NCBI GenBank assembly: GCA_025355915.1
Contig: JANXYT010000491.1
Span: forward strand, 1-10,825
DNA length: 10,825 bases
Direction: 5' to 3'
From: Holophagaceae bacterium
GTDB lineage: Bacteria > Acidobacteriota > Holophagae > Holophagales > Holophagaceae
Shown here: one piece after another, positions 1 to 5,986 of the stretch
Position numbering within the stretch: position 1 is the stretch's first letter
Layout: each line of letters opens with the position of its first letter
Notes under the pieces: model-generated
Databases searched by the model: none
What the model saw: the letters and a program-made list of their open reading frames with translations, nothing else
Told to the model about the DNA's origin: nothing
Program-made: the position numbers and the translations under genes

Positions 1-1046
1 TTCAGGGAATCCACCTGAAGCTTTAGCTGGGGGTCATTGCGAACGCTCTTGGCCAACTTCACCGCCTGCTTCCCATGCTCTATTTCCTTGGCCTTGGTGG
101 CCTGGCTGGTGACGTAATCCACCTGCAGGTTCTCGAAAAGGACTTCCGAAAGATGGGCCATTTGGGCCTCAGGCGTATATTCCGCCGACCCGTTGACCGA
201 AAGAAACCCACCTTTGGTTCTGAGCTGGAAATCCTGGGCAAGGGGGTTGAGGCGATCCAGGGGGACCTTGGTCAGGCGGATCTCTCCCTGGGCGGCGACG
301 TAGGGTTCCCGAAGGAAATCTGCCGCCCCCTTGAACCAGACCTTGCCCGTATCGAACAGCACGCCTTCGAGGGTCACGGGCGATGGATAGGTGCCCTTGG
401 CCGCCGCGATGTTGCGCACGTTCTTGGCCACCATGTAAACCTTGGTGAGTTGGAGGGGTTTGCTGGCCGTGCCGCTGGAAAGGTAGAGCAGGGATCCGTC
501 TTCGATCCTCACCCGATCCAGTTTGATGGGAAAGATGGATTCCACTGCGCGCTGCCACCCCCGGTCCTTCAGGCTCACATGGCTCCTGGCTTCTTCCTCG
601 ATCTGCGTCAAGTTGATGTGCAAGGCAGGCCGCTTGATGGTCAGATCCCCGGCCACCTTGAACTTCAGTAACTCGCCCCACACCATGGAGAATTCCAGGG
701 TGCCGAAGTCCGCCACGGGGGGATCCGGGTGCGTGTTCTGCATCAGGACCAGATTGTCCAGGTCAAAGGCCAACCTCCAGAGGTGGGGGCGGACGCGGGC
801 GATATGAACGGTGTAGCCGTTCAATTTTGAGTTCATGGTCCGCTCGGCCCACGTGCGCATGGGGCCAGCAACCAAAGCATCCACGGACCACAAGACGACC
901 ATGATGCAGAGGGCCAAGCCAGCCAGGATGGTCTTGCCCCGGTGGGTGCGGCAGGCATTCACGAATCGCCGCCACCCCCCAGGGGGAGGCGAGGGGGCGG
1001 GCCCGGGTTTCAATGCTCCCGGAGTGGGCTCGTCGTGAGTATCCAT
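1..1046 (-). CDS. DUF748 (AsmA-like) envelope protein, partial (C-terminus off the window)
   Basis: An open frame runs on the minus strand from the ATG at 1046 through the left edge without a stop, giving 348 codons of a longer protein. The N-terminus is Pro-rich and cytoplasmic (residues 1-25), followed by basic residues and one membrane helix at about 39-60 (ILAGLALCIMVVLWSVDAL). The rest looks periplasmic. Residues 75-150 have the DUF748/AsmA-like beta pattern: a hydrophobic 'P-x-x-x-D-F-G-T-L-E-F-S' stretch, a 'W-G-E-L-L' segment and 'I-K-R-P-A-L-H-I'. Relatives are large inner-membrane-anchored proteins linked to outer-membrane lipid or envelope homeostasis; that role is inferred from family only. 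The ATG at 1046 has a poor ribosome-binding site: AGGAAAAG lies about 17 nt upstream. An in-frame GTG at 1064 is the alternative start. Frame and domain are confident; the exact start is not. Confidence 0.85.
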   Translation of the reverse strand, partial: MDTHDEPTPGALKPGPAPSPPPGGWRRFVNACRTHRGKTILAGLALCIMVVLWSVDALVAGPMRTWAERTMNSKLNGYTVHIARVRPHLWRLAFDLDNLVLMQNTHPDPPVADFGTLEFSMVWGELLKFKVAGDLTIKRPALHINLTQIEEEARSHVSLKDRGWQRAVESIFPIKLDRVRIEDGSLLYLSSGTASKPLQLTKVYMVAKNVRNIAAAKGTYPSPVTLEGVLFDTGKVWFKGAADFLREPYVAAQGEIRLTKVPLDRLNPLAQDFQLRTKGGFLSVNGSAEYTPEAQMAHLSEVLFENLQVDYVTSQATKAKEIEHGKQAVKLAKSVRNDPQLKLQVDSL

Positions 1047-1491
1047 GGGCGGTTTTTTTTGCACTTTTCCTGTTGTGTGTATGACGACGCCCTTCCGCAA
1101 AAATCCGTCTTGATTTGGACTCGTCAGCATCACAATCGACACACGACCTCGTCGATTCATTCGAAGGGCTTCGCAGCTTCCATGCCGAATCCAGCTGATG
1201 GGTTATCTAATAGGAAAAGTTGCATGATATGGGTGTCGTGAACCATCCTTCATCCGACGTCGAATGGCCGATTCAATCAATACGAATGAACGACTGCATC
1301 AGTTTGAAGGAGAGGGTTTTCCCGTGGATAGACGGCTTGGTTGATGTGGCGGCATGCTCGCAGCCCAACCTGAAGCCGTCAGCCGCCCCGGCAGGATGTC
1401 TTGCTCGACGCCCACCCTGCGTGGGGCTGGAACTCCCATCGCGAATCCCGTCTGGCATGCGCCGTGCCTATTTTCTGCTGGAGGGTATTTT
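1047..1491. other. Intergenic region with no convincing gene
   Basis: This gap of about 445 bases lies between the divergent DUF748 gene and the small membrane gene at 1492. Short open frames occur on both strands, but none has a ribosome-binding site together with a protein-like composition. A T8 tract (1053-1060) lies just upstream of the DUF748 start. An imperfect GC-rich hairpin is possible around 1379-1437. Promoters for both flanking genes should lie here, but no hexamer pair stands out. Confidence 0.5.
1480..1485 (+). promoter_or_regulatory. Ribosome-binding site of the small membrane gene
   Basis: GGAGGG lies six bases before the ATG at 1492. It fixes the start there rather than at the upstream in-frame ATG at 1354, which would add 46 residues of low-complexity, non-membrane sequence. 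Confidence 0.8.
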
Positions 1492-1707
1492 ATGAGGCTC
1501 ATTGGAATCGTTTTGATCGTTCTTGGCGTGCTGGCGCTCGCCTATGGCGGTTTCACTTACACCACGCGAGAAAAGGTGCTGGATATCGGGTCGCTCCAGG
1601 CCACAGCCTTGACGCGCAAAACCGTTCCCATCGCGCCGATCGCTGGCATCGCCGCACTGGCTGGGGGCCTCGCGCTGGTCTTCCTGGTGAAGCCTGGTCG
1701 CGACTGA
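1492..1707 (+). CDS. Small two-helix membrane protein, DUF3185-like
   Basis: This 71-residue protein starts at the ATG at 1492, which has GGAGGG (1480-1485) six bases upstream. Earlier in-frame ATGs lack such a site. There are two predicted membrane helices, at about residues 3-22 (LIGIVLIVLGVLALAYGG) and 47-66 (IAGIAALAGGLALVFLV). Between them lies a polar loop with the segment TYTTREKVLDIG and an 'ATALTRKTVPIAP' stretch. This layout and the TTREKV-D-G signature match what I recall of the DUF3185 family of short bacterial inner-membrane proteins, whose function is unknown. No partner gene on the same strand follows. The next gene, at 1797-1922, is convergent. Real gene: confident. Family name: moderately confident. 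Confidence 0.85.
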   Translation: MRLIGIVLIVLGVLALAYGGFTYTTREKVLDIGSLQATALTRKTVPIAPIAGIAALAGGLALVFLVKPGRD

Positions 1708-1796
1708 CCAGAGGATCTTTCCGCGATTCAATCCGCCAGCTTCAGGCTACCAGCCTATGCTGACTCCGCCGCGCACCTTGGGCGGGCACGAAAACC

Positions 1797-1922
1797 CTAG
1801 TTCTGCTGGCCGGATTTCTTGAACCCCTGGTACTCCCGGATGAGTCCCATGACCCATTCAGGGCCCAGGAAGATCAGGACCATCATGCCGAGGACGAGCA
1901 GGAATCCCATGGACGGGTTCAT
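1797..1922 (-). CDS. 41-residue single-helix membrane peptide
   Basis: A minus-strand ORF of 41 codons runs from the ATG at 1922 to TAG at 1797-1799. The protein begins MNPSMGFLLVLGMMVLIF and continues LGPEWVMGLIREYQGFKKS before a short QQN end. Residues 5-20 form one hydrophobic helix, and the tail is amphipathic and basic, so a membrane-anchored or N-out peptide is likely. A near-ideal ribosome-binding site, GGGAGG (1930-1935), lies seven bases upstream. It is convergent with the gene at 1492-1707. The region between (1708-1796) has only a weak 5-bp CCGCC/GGCGG stem and no T tract, so I call no terminator. I do not recognise a family. Site spacing and composition make translation likely. 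Confidence 0.65.
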   Translation of the reverse strand: MNPSMGFLLVLGMMVLIFLGPEWVMGLIREYQGFKKSGQQN

Positions 1923-1929
1923 GAGCTAA

Positions 1930-1935
1930 CCTCCC
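1930..1935 (-). promoter_or_regulatory. Ribosome-binding site of the 41-residue membrane peptide
   Basis: On the minus strand GGGAGG sits seven bases before the ATG at 1922. This is the main evidence that the very short ORF is translated. Confidence 0.7.
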
Positions 1936-2177
1936 GGAACGACCATAGAGCCTATGCGGTTGAGGTTTCATGCTTGGTGGGTGCACCACCGTGGAAGGGG
2001 AATGTAATCTCAACGAGCCGGTCCAGCCAGATGCATCCCCAAAATCTTCATGATTTTTCCAAGCCCGCCCGCGACCAGCCTCGTGGATGTCCTGATCAGG
2101 TGTGCAGCGACAGGTCCTTCTCTGTTCCCTGCGCCCTATCCAACATCTTTGCTGGAAACGGAATATGGGTTTGAAAT

Positions 2178-3473
2178 CTAAATATATTTAAATAGGCTAC
2201 TTACGCGTGATTCGATGGAACTCCCATCCATGCCCTTGTTCAGGTCCTGGTAGATGGGAAGGCGGATCTTAAATGAACTTCCCTTGCCTGGCTCGCTGGA
2301 GACATGCAGGTTCCCCCCGTGCGCGTGAACAATGCCATACACGACGGAAAGGCCGAGCCCAGTCCCATGACCCACGTCCTTGGTGGTGAAGAAGGGCTCG
2401 AAGATTCTTTCCAGCGTGTACGGGTCCATGCCGCATCCGGTGTCCTTTACGGTGAGCTGGACGCATGGCTCGAGAAAGGACTGATCGCCCACCCTCCGGC
2501 CGGTCTCCACCTGCTCGAGGTGGATGGATAAAACTCCACCATCCGGCTGCATGGCTTGGCTCCCGTTGATGCCCAGGTTCATGAGCACTTGGTGGAGTTG
2601 AGATGGGTCCCCAAGAATCCGAATCCCTTTGGCTAGCTCACTCCGCACCTCGACATTACTCGGGAAGGTGGTCTGCAGGAGGCATTTCACCTCTGTGATA
2701 AGGCTCGTGAGGTCGAAGGGGATCCATGCATCATCCGTGCGGCGACTGAAGTTCAGGATCTGTTTACTCAGTTCTCTGGCACGGCCACCCACCTGCTGAA
2801 TGAGCTCCAATTTTTTCTGGATGGGGCTGTCTGGTCCCACCTGTCTTTCAATTAGTTCCGCTGCGCTGAGAATGGCGCAGATCAGGTTGTTGAAGTCGTG
2901 GACCATCCCTCCCGCCAAAGCCCCCAGGGCATCCATCTTCTGGACCTGCCTCAAATGGCGATCCTTCTCGACCTCAAGGGTGATATCTCGGAGCCTCACC
3001 ACCAAAGATTCGACGACGCCTTCGACATTGCGCACCGGAGAGACAGTCCCCTCAAATACGATGCTTTTCCCGGCATAGGTCTTCAGGGAGGAACGGCCTT
3101 TCCAGGCTTGGCCGGAGCGGGCCTGCTCCAGTGCCGTGGCGAGCATCTGGCACTCGAACAGGACCGTGAACTTCTGGTGGGGGGGCCATTGGTTGGGGTT
3201 TCCGAATATCTGTGAAAAATTGGTGTTCGAATAAATGATGGAGCCATCGCCGGCATCAAGGATGGCAATGACCTCCAAGACCTGATCGAGTGCGGAGGAG
3301 AGGCGCTTGCTGGTCTCCTCCAACTGCCTTTTTTCTGTTGCCACTTTGGCCACCGCCAAGGTCTCCCGATACTTGGAATCGCTGAGACTTATAAACTTCC
3401 ACGGTTCGAACTGTATGAGGGGGGGGAGGGGATTAGGGTACCGAGAGGAATGACATGCACGAATTGAACCCAT
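2178..3473 (-). CDS. Soluble PAS-domain sensor histidine kinase
   Basis: This 431-residue protein starts at the ATG at 3473, with GGGAG (3480-3484) six bases upstream; a TTG one codon earlier (3476) is also possible. No membrane helix is visible, so it is probably cytoplasmic. Domains in order: a poorly structured N-terminus (1-35), a coiled-coil-like segment (36-62), a PAS domain (about 63-165, with ILDAGDGSIIYSN), then the dimerisation/phosphoacceptor segment with H192 in GALAGGMVHDFNN. The ATPase domain follows: N box LHQVLMNLGINGSQAM (about 294-309), G1 DTGCGM (344-349), F box FEPFFTTKD, and G2 GHGTGLGLS (about 369-377). The H-box type is common in kinases that carry a C-terminal receiver, but none is attached here. 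No dedicated regulator is adjacent; the LytTR gene upstream has its own LytS-type partner. Signal and output are unknown. The first 30 residues look unlike a conserved sensor and may be a decayed N-terminus. Confidence 0.88.
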   Translation of the reverse strand: MGSIRACHSSRYPNPLPPLIQFEPWKFISLSDSKYRETLAVAKVATEKRQLEETSKRLSSALDQVLEVIAILDAGDGSIIYSNTNFSQIFGNPNQWPPHQKFTVLFECQMLATALEQARSGQAWKGRSSLKTYAGKSIVFEGTVSPVRNVEGVVESLVVRLRDITLEVEKDRHLRQVQKMDALGALAGGMVHDFNNLICAILSAAELIERQVGPDSPIQKKLELIQQVGGRARELSKQILNFSRRTDDAWIPFDLTSLITEVKCLLQTTFPSNVEVRSELAKGIRILGDPSQLHQVLMNLGINGSQAMQPDGGVLSIHLEQVETGRRVGDQSFLEPCVQLTVKDTGCGMDPYTLERIFEPFFTTKDVGHGTGLGLSVVYGIVHAHGGNLHVSSEPGKGSSFKIRLPIYQDLNKGMDGSSIESRVSSLFKYI

Positions 3474-3673
3474 CAAAATCTCCCGGAGCTCAAAGCCTCC
3501 TGAACAAGCTGGGCAATGAGGATCTCAAGATCATTCGGGAATCTTAGGTCCCGCCATGAAGCCGGGATTCGAATTCCGCTGAACGGTGCTTCTTTCGCCT
3601 CCGAACGGTAAAACTTCTCGCCCCTGCCGTCGTTTTTCGGGATCCCACGGGTGGGCGTGGATCGGGCGCCCAT
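3473..3673 (-). CDS. Doubtful 66-residue ORF overlapping the PAS kinase start
   Basis: A minus-strand ORF runs from the ATG at 3673 to a TGA that shares one base with the kinase ATG (TGATG at 3475-3471), an arrangement typical of translational coupling. The N-terminal half is basic and polar. The C-terminal half (about 38-66, with PASWRDLRFPNDLEILIAQL) looks helical and protein-like. There is no clear ribosome-binding site before the ATG, and I recognise no family. It could be a small coupled gene, or the remains of a longer N-terminus of the kinase lost by frameshift. It could also be chance. It starts just past a long inverted repeat (3689-3742). Confidence 0.3.
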   Translation of the reverse strand: MGARSTPTRGIPKNDGRGEKFYRSEAKEAPFSGIRIPASWRDLRFPNDLEILIAQLVQEALSSGRF

Positions 3674-3688
3674 GGAACCGGATGCATT

Positions 3689-3742
3689 AGGGGCCGTTAC
3701 GAAACAACCAGTGTTTTTTCAGGCTGTTTCGTAACGGCCCCT
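3689..3742. repeat. Perfect 18-bp inverted repeat with 18-nt spacer
   Basis: The left arm AGGGGCCGTTACGAAACA (3689-3706) is the exact reverse complement of the right arm at 3725-3742. The spacer holds a T6 run. After an inner mismatch, two more C-G pairs extend the stem inward. After an outer T-T mismatch, three more pairs (3685-3687 with 3744-3746) extend it outward. It lies 48 bases past the stop of the LytTR gene, so it may form a terminator-like hairpin for that transcript. However, neither strand has a T tract after the stem. A palindromic mobile unit or a protein-binding operator are other options. Confidence 0.85.
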
Positions 3743-3790
3743 TATGTCGCTCATCCAATCGAAGCGACACAATTGTTTTCTGACAGCGAC

Positions 3791-4537
3791 TTACAGGGAT
3801 TCAGGCCGGATGCATTCTCTCGTCCGAGGGGTCATAGCGCGGCTGACCGTCAATTCCAACTTGGGGGCGATCATCACCTTGATTCGCCCCGCCGTGGTGG
3901 GACGGATCCCCTTGACCATTCGGGGCCGAAGCAGCAGGTGGCGCTGAATCCGAAGCAATCCGTCGTCCGGGAAGGCCTGTTCCACTTCAGAGAGGGAGGT
4001 CCAGCGGGTCACATAGCGATTCAGGCCCCGGCAGGCCCATACCCGGTCATTCTCCAGTTCAAAATGGGTGATGAGTTCCAATTCCATGAATATTTCCCCG
4101 TCTTCCACCCGAATGGGAAAGCGCACGGGGGGTGGCAGCAGGGTCTTCAATTCCGTTGGTGTAAGCGGTCGAATCAGCTGTTGGCGCAACCGCTGCAGGC
4201 ATTTGGCCAGCCGGTCCTCGAACACCGGTTTCAGCAGGTAGTCCACGGCGGCAAGTTCGAAGGCGCGTACCGCGTAGGTGGAGTGAGCGGTTACGAAGAC
4301 CACGGGAGGACAGGTCACCACTTCCGCCAACACCTCCATTCCGCTGGGTCCGGGCATCTGGATATCCAGGAAGATGACATCCACGTCGTACGGCTGCTTC
4401 AGCCATCGGAGAAGGGCCAGGCCATCTCCGAGCTCACCTACGACGGTGCAGTCGGCTTCCTGAAGCAACCGGGATAGCCGCTCCCTGGCCAGGGGCTCGT
4501 CATCGACCACCAGGGCTTTTAGGCGTTCCATGGGCAT
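3791..4537 (-). CDS. LytTR-family response regulator
   Basis: This 248-residue DNA-binding response regulator has a receiver domain at about residues 6-120. Acidic residues D12 and D13 lie in VVDDEPLARERL, the phospho-acceptor is D58 in FLDIQMPG, T83 lies in VTAHS and K103 in LLKPV. All catalytic positions of an active receiver are present. A LytTR domain follows (about 138-245), with the typical region LLRIQRHLLLRP near 194-205. Such proteins bind paired 9-bp direct repeats. The gene overlaps the end of the LytS-type kinase upstream by 38 bases, so the two are surely co-translated. The first ATG is at 4537. A second in-frame ATG at 4531 (MERLK) is equally plausible, because the only GGAGG (4553-4557) is 15 or 21 bases away. 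Likely target: the divergent dehydratase gene and its own operon (see boxes at 5848-5906). Confidence 0.93.
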   Translation of the reverse strand: MPMERLKALVVDDEPLARERLSRLLQEADCTVVGELGDGLALLRWLKQPYDVDVIFLDIQMPGPSGMEVLAEVVTCPPVVFVTAHSTYAVRAFELAAVDYLLKPVFEDRLAKCLQRLRQQLIRPLTPTELKTLLPPPVRFPIRVEDGEIFMELELITHFELENDRVWACRGLNRYVTRWTSLSEVEQAFPDDGLLRIQRHLLLRPRMVKGIRPTTAGRIKVMIAPKLELTVSRAMTPRTRECIRPESL

Positions 4538-5672
4538 ATTCTACTTGGTTCGCCTCCAGCCGAATGCAGGCAAGCGTCCCGTCGCCCGAGGGCCCGATGG
4601 AGAAGCTGGCCCGGTGGCCGAAATGCAAAGCCAGCCGGGAACGCAGATTCTTCACACCAATGCCTCTTCCCTCGTCGCTGTCGCGAAAGGGTGCCCCGGA
4701 ATTCCAAACCTCCAGGCAGATCGTCCCATCTTGGGCCCGGACCCGAAGGATCAGATCTCCGCCCGGAATGCTGGGTGCGATGCCATGCTTGATGGCATTT
4801 TCCACCAGGGGCTGAAGGAGGAGGGGTGGCACCTCGATCGAGTCCAGACCCTCGTCCCATTCCCAAACCACCCGGAGCCGGTCCCCCAGCCGAATGGCCT
4901 CCAGGGCCAGGAAATCCGCAATGATCTTCCGTTCTTCCCCCAGGGGCAACCGCATGTACTCAGACGCTCGCATGATGCGCCGGAGCAGGTCGGAAAGATG
5001 CCGGATGGCACGCTCGGCGGCCTTGGGATTCTTGTAGACGAGTTCCGCCAGGCCGTTGAGGGCGTTGAAGAGCACGTGTGGGTGGATCTGGCTCTGGAGC
5101 AAGTGATTCTTGGCGATCTGGGCCTCGGCTTCCGAGGCTTCCCGGAGTTCATCGGACCGGGCTCGGGCCGCCACCAGCCCCCCCACGAGCATCATGCCCG
5201 GCCCCACCAGCGAGAGGTAGATGTCCATAGTTTTGCCAAGGGTGAATTGCCAACTCCCATGAGCAAGTATCCAAGCATCGATAAGAGGGAGAAGGGCTGA
5301 GGCCGGTTCACAGATGAGCACCGAAAGGATGAACCCCAGAATGAACCGCCAGGGCGAGGGGAGTCGGCGGGGCAGGATCCAGGGCAGGGGGGCTAGGAAG
5401 GCGAAAGCACCGATGTGAGCGAGCGGAGAGGAGAAGGAAGTGGCCCAGATCCACCCGGACCCGAGGCGGTGAATAATCCATTGCCCATGCAAGATGAGGA
5501 GGACCCAAAGCGCATAACAGGCTCCGAGGACCCGCCAGTTCTTGGCCAGCGGGAACCAAGTAGTCCAGAGGTTTGCCGATCCGGTGGCCAAGCCGGTTCC
5601 GGATTCGGCGAACCCAGGCAGGTGTTCATCCAAGCGTGAGCAAGGTGCTGAGGGAAATGGGCCGCTGATCAT
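4500..5672 (-). CDS. LytS-type membrane sensor histidine kinase
   Basis: This 390-residue protein begins at the ATG at 5672, with GAGGG (5679-5683) six bases upstream. After a polar N-terminus of about 45 residues there are probably four membrane helices, at about 48-66, 83-104, 108-133 and 152-170. A short linker (171-190) leads to the His_kinase domain (PF06580 type) with QSQIHPHVLFNALN. The expected phosphoacceptor is H199, in the position of the family motif PHFLFN; here the motif reads PHVLFN. The ATPase domain has the N box LLLQPLVENAIKHG (about 284-297) and the glycine segment EGRGIGVKNLRSRL. The stop lies inside the LytTR gene (38-base overlap), making this a cognate kinase-regulator pair. 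The sensor region is only membrane helices with little extracytoplasmic sequence, which suits a membrane-embedded or hydrophobic signal; that is inference. It is transcribed divergently from the LanB-type gene. Confidence 0.93.
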   Translation of the reverse strand: MISGPFPSAPCSRLDEHLPGFAESGTGLATGSANLWTTWFPLAKNWRVLGACYALWVLLILHGQWIIHRLGSGWIWATSFSSPLAHIGAFAFLAPLPWILPRRLPSPWRFILGFILSVLICEPASALLPLIDAWILAHGSWQFTLGKTMDIYLSLVGPGMMLVGGLVAARARSDELREASEAEAQIAKNHLLQSQIHPHVLFNALNGLAELVYKNPKAAERAIRHLSDLLRRIMRASEYMRLPLGEERKIIADFLALEAIRLGDRLRVVWEWDEGLDSIEVPPLLLQPLVENAIKHGIAPSIPGGDLILRVRAQDGTICLEVWNSGAPFRDSDEGRGIGVKNLRSRLALHFGHRASFSIGPSGDGTLACIRLEANQVEYAHGTPKSPGGR

Positions 5673-5775
5673 GGGCAGCCCTCGGTCCCTGGGCTTCCTG
5701 CGCCTGGCTCATGGTCTCGCTCGCACTGCTCGAGCGCTGAATGGATTCCTTGCGGAAAGAAAGGCTGCCGTTCAT
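5626..5775 (-). CDS. Possible 49-residue Ser-rich peptide ORF
   Basis: A minus-strand ORF of 49 codons begins at the ATG at 5775, five bases after GGGAG (5781-5785), one of the best ribosome-binding sites in the window. It ends at TGA 5626-5628. The peptide starts MNGSLSFRKESIQRSSSASE and ends with ISLSTLLTLG. It is rich in Ser/Thr and Gln and has no Cys. It overlaps the first 47 bases of the LytS-type kinase in another frame, which argues against it. It could be a leader peptide that couples translation to the kinase or a Ser/Thr-bearing substrate of the dehydratase next door; it could equally be a chance ORF. It has no recognisable FNLD-type leader motif. Low confidence. Confidence 0.28.
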   Translation of the reverse strand: MNGSLSFRKESIQRSSSASETMSQAQEAQGPRAAHDQRPISLSTLLTLG

Positions 5776-5849
5776 GGGAACTCCCAGGTAGCGCCACGGG
5801 GCGCAACCATGGTTCTGAGGCCTGCCAAGACGAAAGCCAACACCTTTCC

Positions 5850-5858
5850 ATGAACGGT
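5850..5858 (-). promoter_or_regulatory. LytTR-type box, reverse orientation
   Basis: On the minus strand this reads ACCGTTCAT, matching all nine positions of the published LytTR/AgrA-type consensus [TA][AC][CA]GTTN[AG][TG]. It is part of the longer inverted repeat GAACGGTATC (5852-5861) / GATACCGTTC (5895-5904). It also forms a second perfect 10-bp inverted repeat, CCATGAACGG (5848-5857), with CCGTTCATGG at 5768-5777. It points towards the kinase-regulator operon and so could mediate autoregulation. Confidence 0.5.
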
Positions 5859-5875
5859 ATCTAAGCACGACTTCA

Positions 5876-5906
5876 ACCGTTAAGGCCCACCTGGGATACC
5901 GTTCGG
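5876..5906 (+). promoter_or_regulatory. Paired LytTR-type boxes upstream of the dehydratase gene
   Basis: Two direct 9-mers, ACCGTTAAG (5876-5884) and ACCGTTCGG (5898-5906), each fit the LytTR consensus [TA][AC][CA]GTTN[AG][TG]. Their starts are 22 bp apart, about two helical turns, leaving a 13-bp spacer, close to the 12-13 bp typical of LytTR regulator sites. They lie 81 bp upstream of the chosen start of the LanB-type gene, in the intergenic region shared with the LytS/LytTR operon. This is a suitable activator position. No strong -35/-10 pair is visible downstream, as expected for an activator-dependent promoter. Binding by the regulator at 3791-4537 is inference. Confidence 0.6.
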
Positions 5907-5969
5907 GGGTCTCCCCATTCTCTGGATCAAGAGGCCGCTTCCTTGGGGTTGGCTCTATGCTTCTATTCC

Positions 5970-5976
5970 AAGGAAG
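5970..5976 (+). promoter_or_regulatory. Ribosome-binding site favouring the 5987 start of the dehydratase
   Basis: AAGGAAG lies ten bases before the ATG at 5987. The in-frame ATG at 5957 has no comparable purine motif at the right distance, so 5987 is preferred. Confidence 0.55.
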
Positions 5977-5986
5977 CACCCCCTTT

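Noticed and set aside
75..681. Overlapping ORFs on both strands of about 170-198 codons
   Set aside because: The true gene is a different minus-strand frame that encodes the DUF748 protein and stays open to the window edge.
806..822. Inverted repeat GAACGG/CCGTTC resembling the LytTR-box arms
   Set aside because: It lies inside the DUF748 coding region, is only 6 bp per arm and does not fit the 9-mer consensus at the last positions.
1379..1437. Imperfect GC-rich hairpin upstream of the small membrane gene
   Set aside because: The arms need bulges and mismatches, and there is no T tract or conserved regulatory-RNA feature. It is likely chance in GC-rich sequence.
1974..2174. 66-codon plus-strand ORF in the gap before the PAS kinase end
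   Set aside because: No ribosome-binding site and no protein-like pattern; the 1923-2177 interval shows nothing convincing.
3773..4477. 234-codon plus-strand ORF
   Set aside because: It is antisense to the LytTR regulator, whose receiver and DNA-binding motifs are clear; no domain is seen in the plus-strand frame.
4530..5300. 256-codon plus-strand ORF
   Set aside because: It is antisense to the LytS-type kinase. Composition is shadow-like and there is no ribosome-binding site.
5669..5851. 60-residue minus-strand ORF with three cysteines next to the dehydratase, ending in an ATGA overlap with the kinase: tempting as a lanthipeptide precursor
   Set aside because: It has no ribosome-binding site, a stop codon just upstream rules out other starts, its ATG lies inside a likely LytTR box, and the sequence has no leader/core character.
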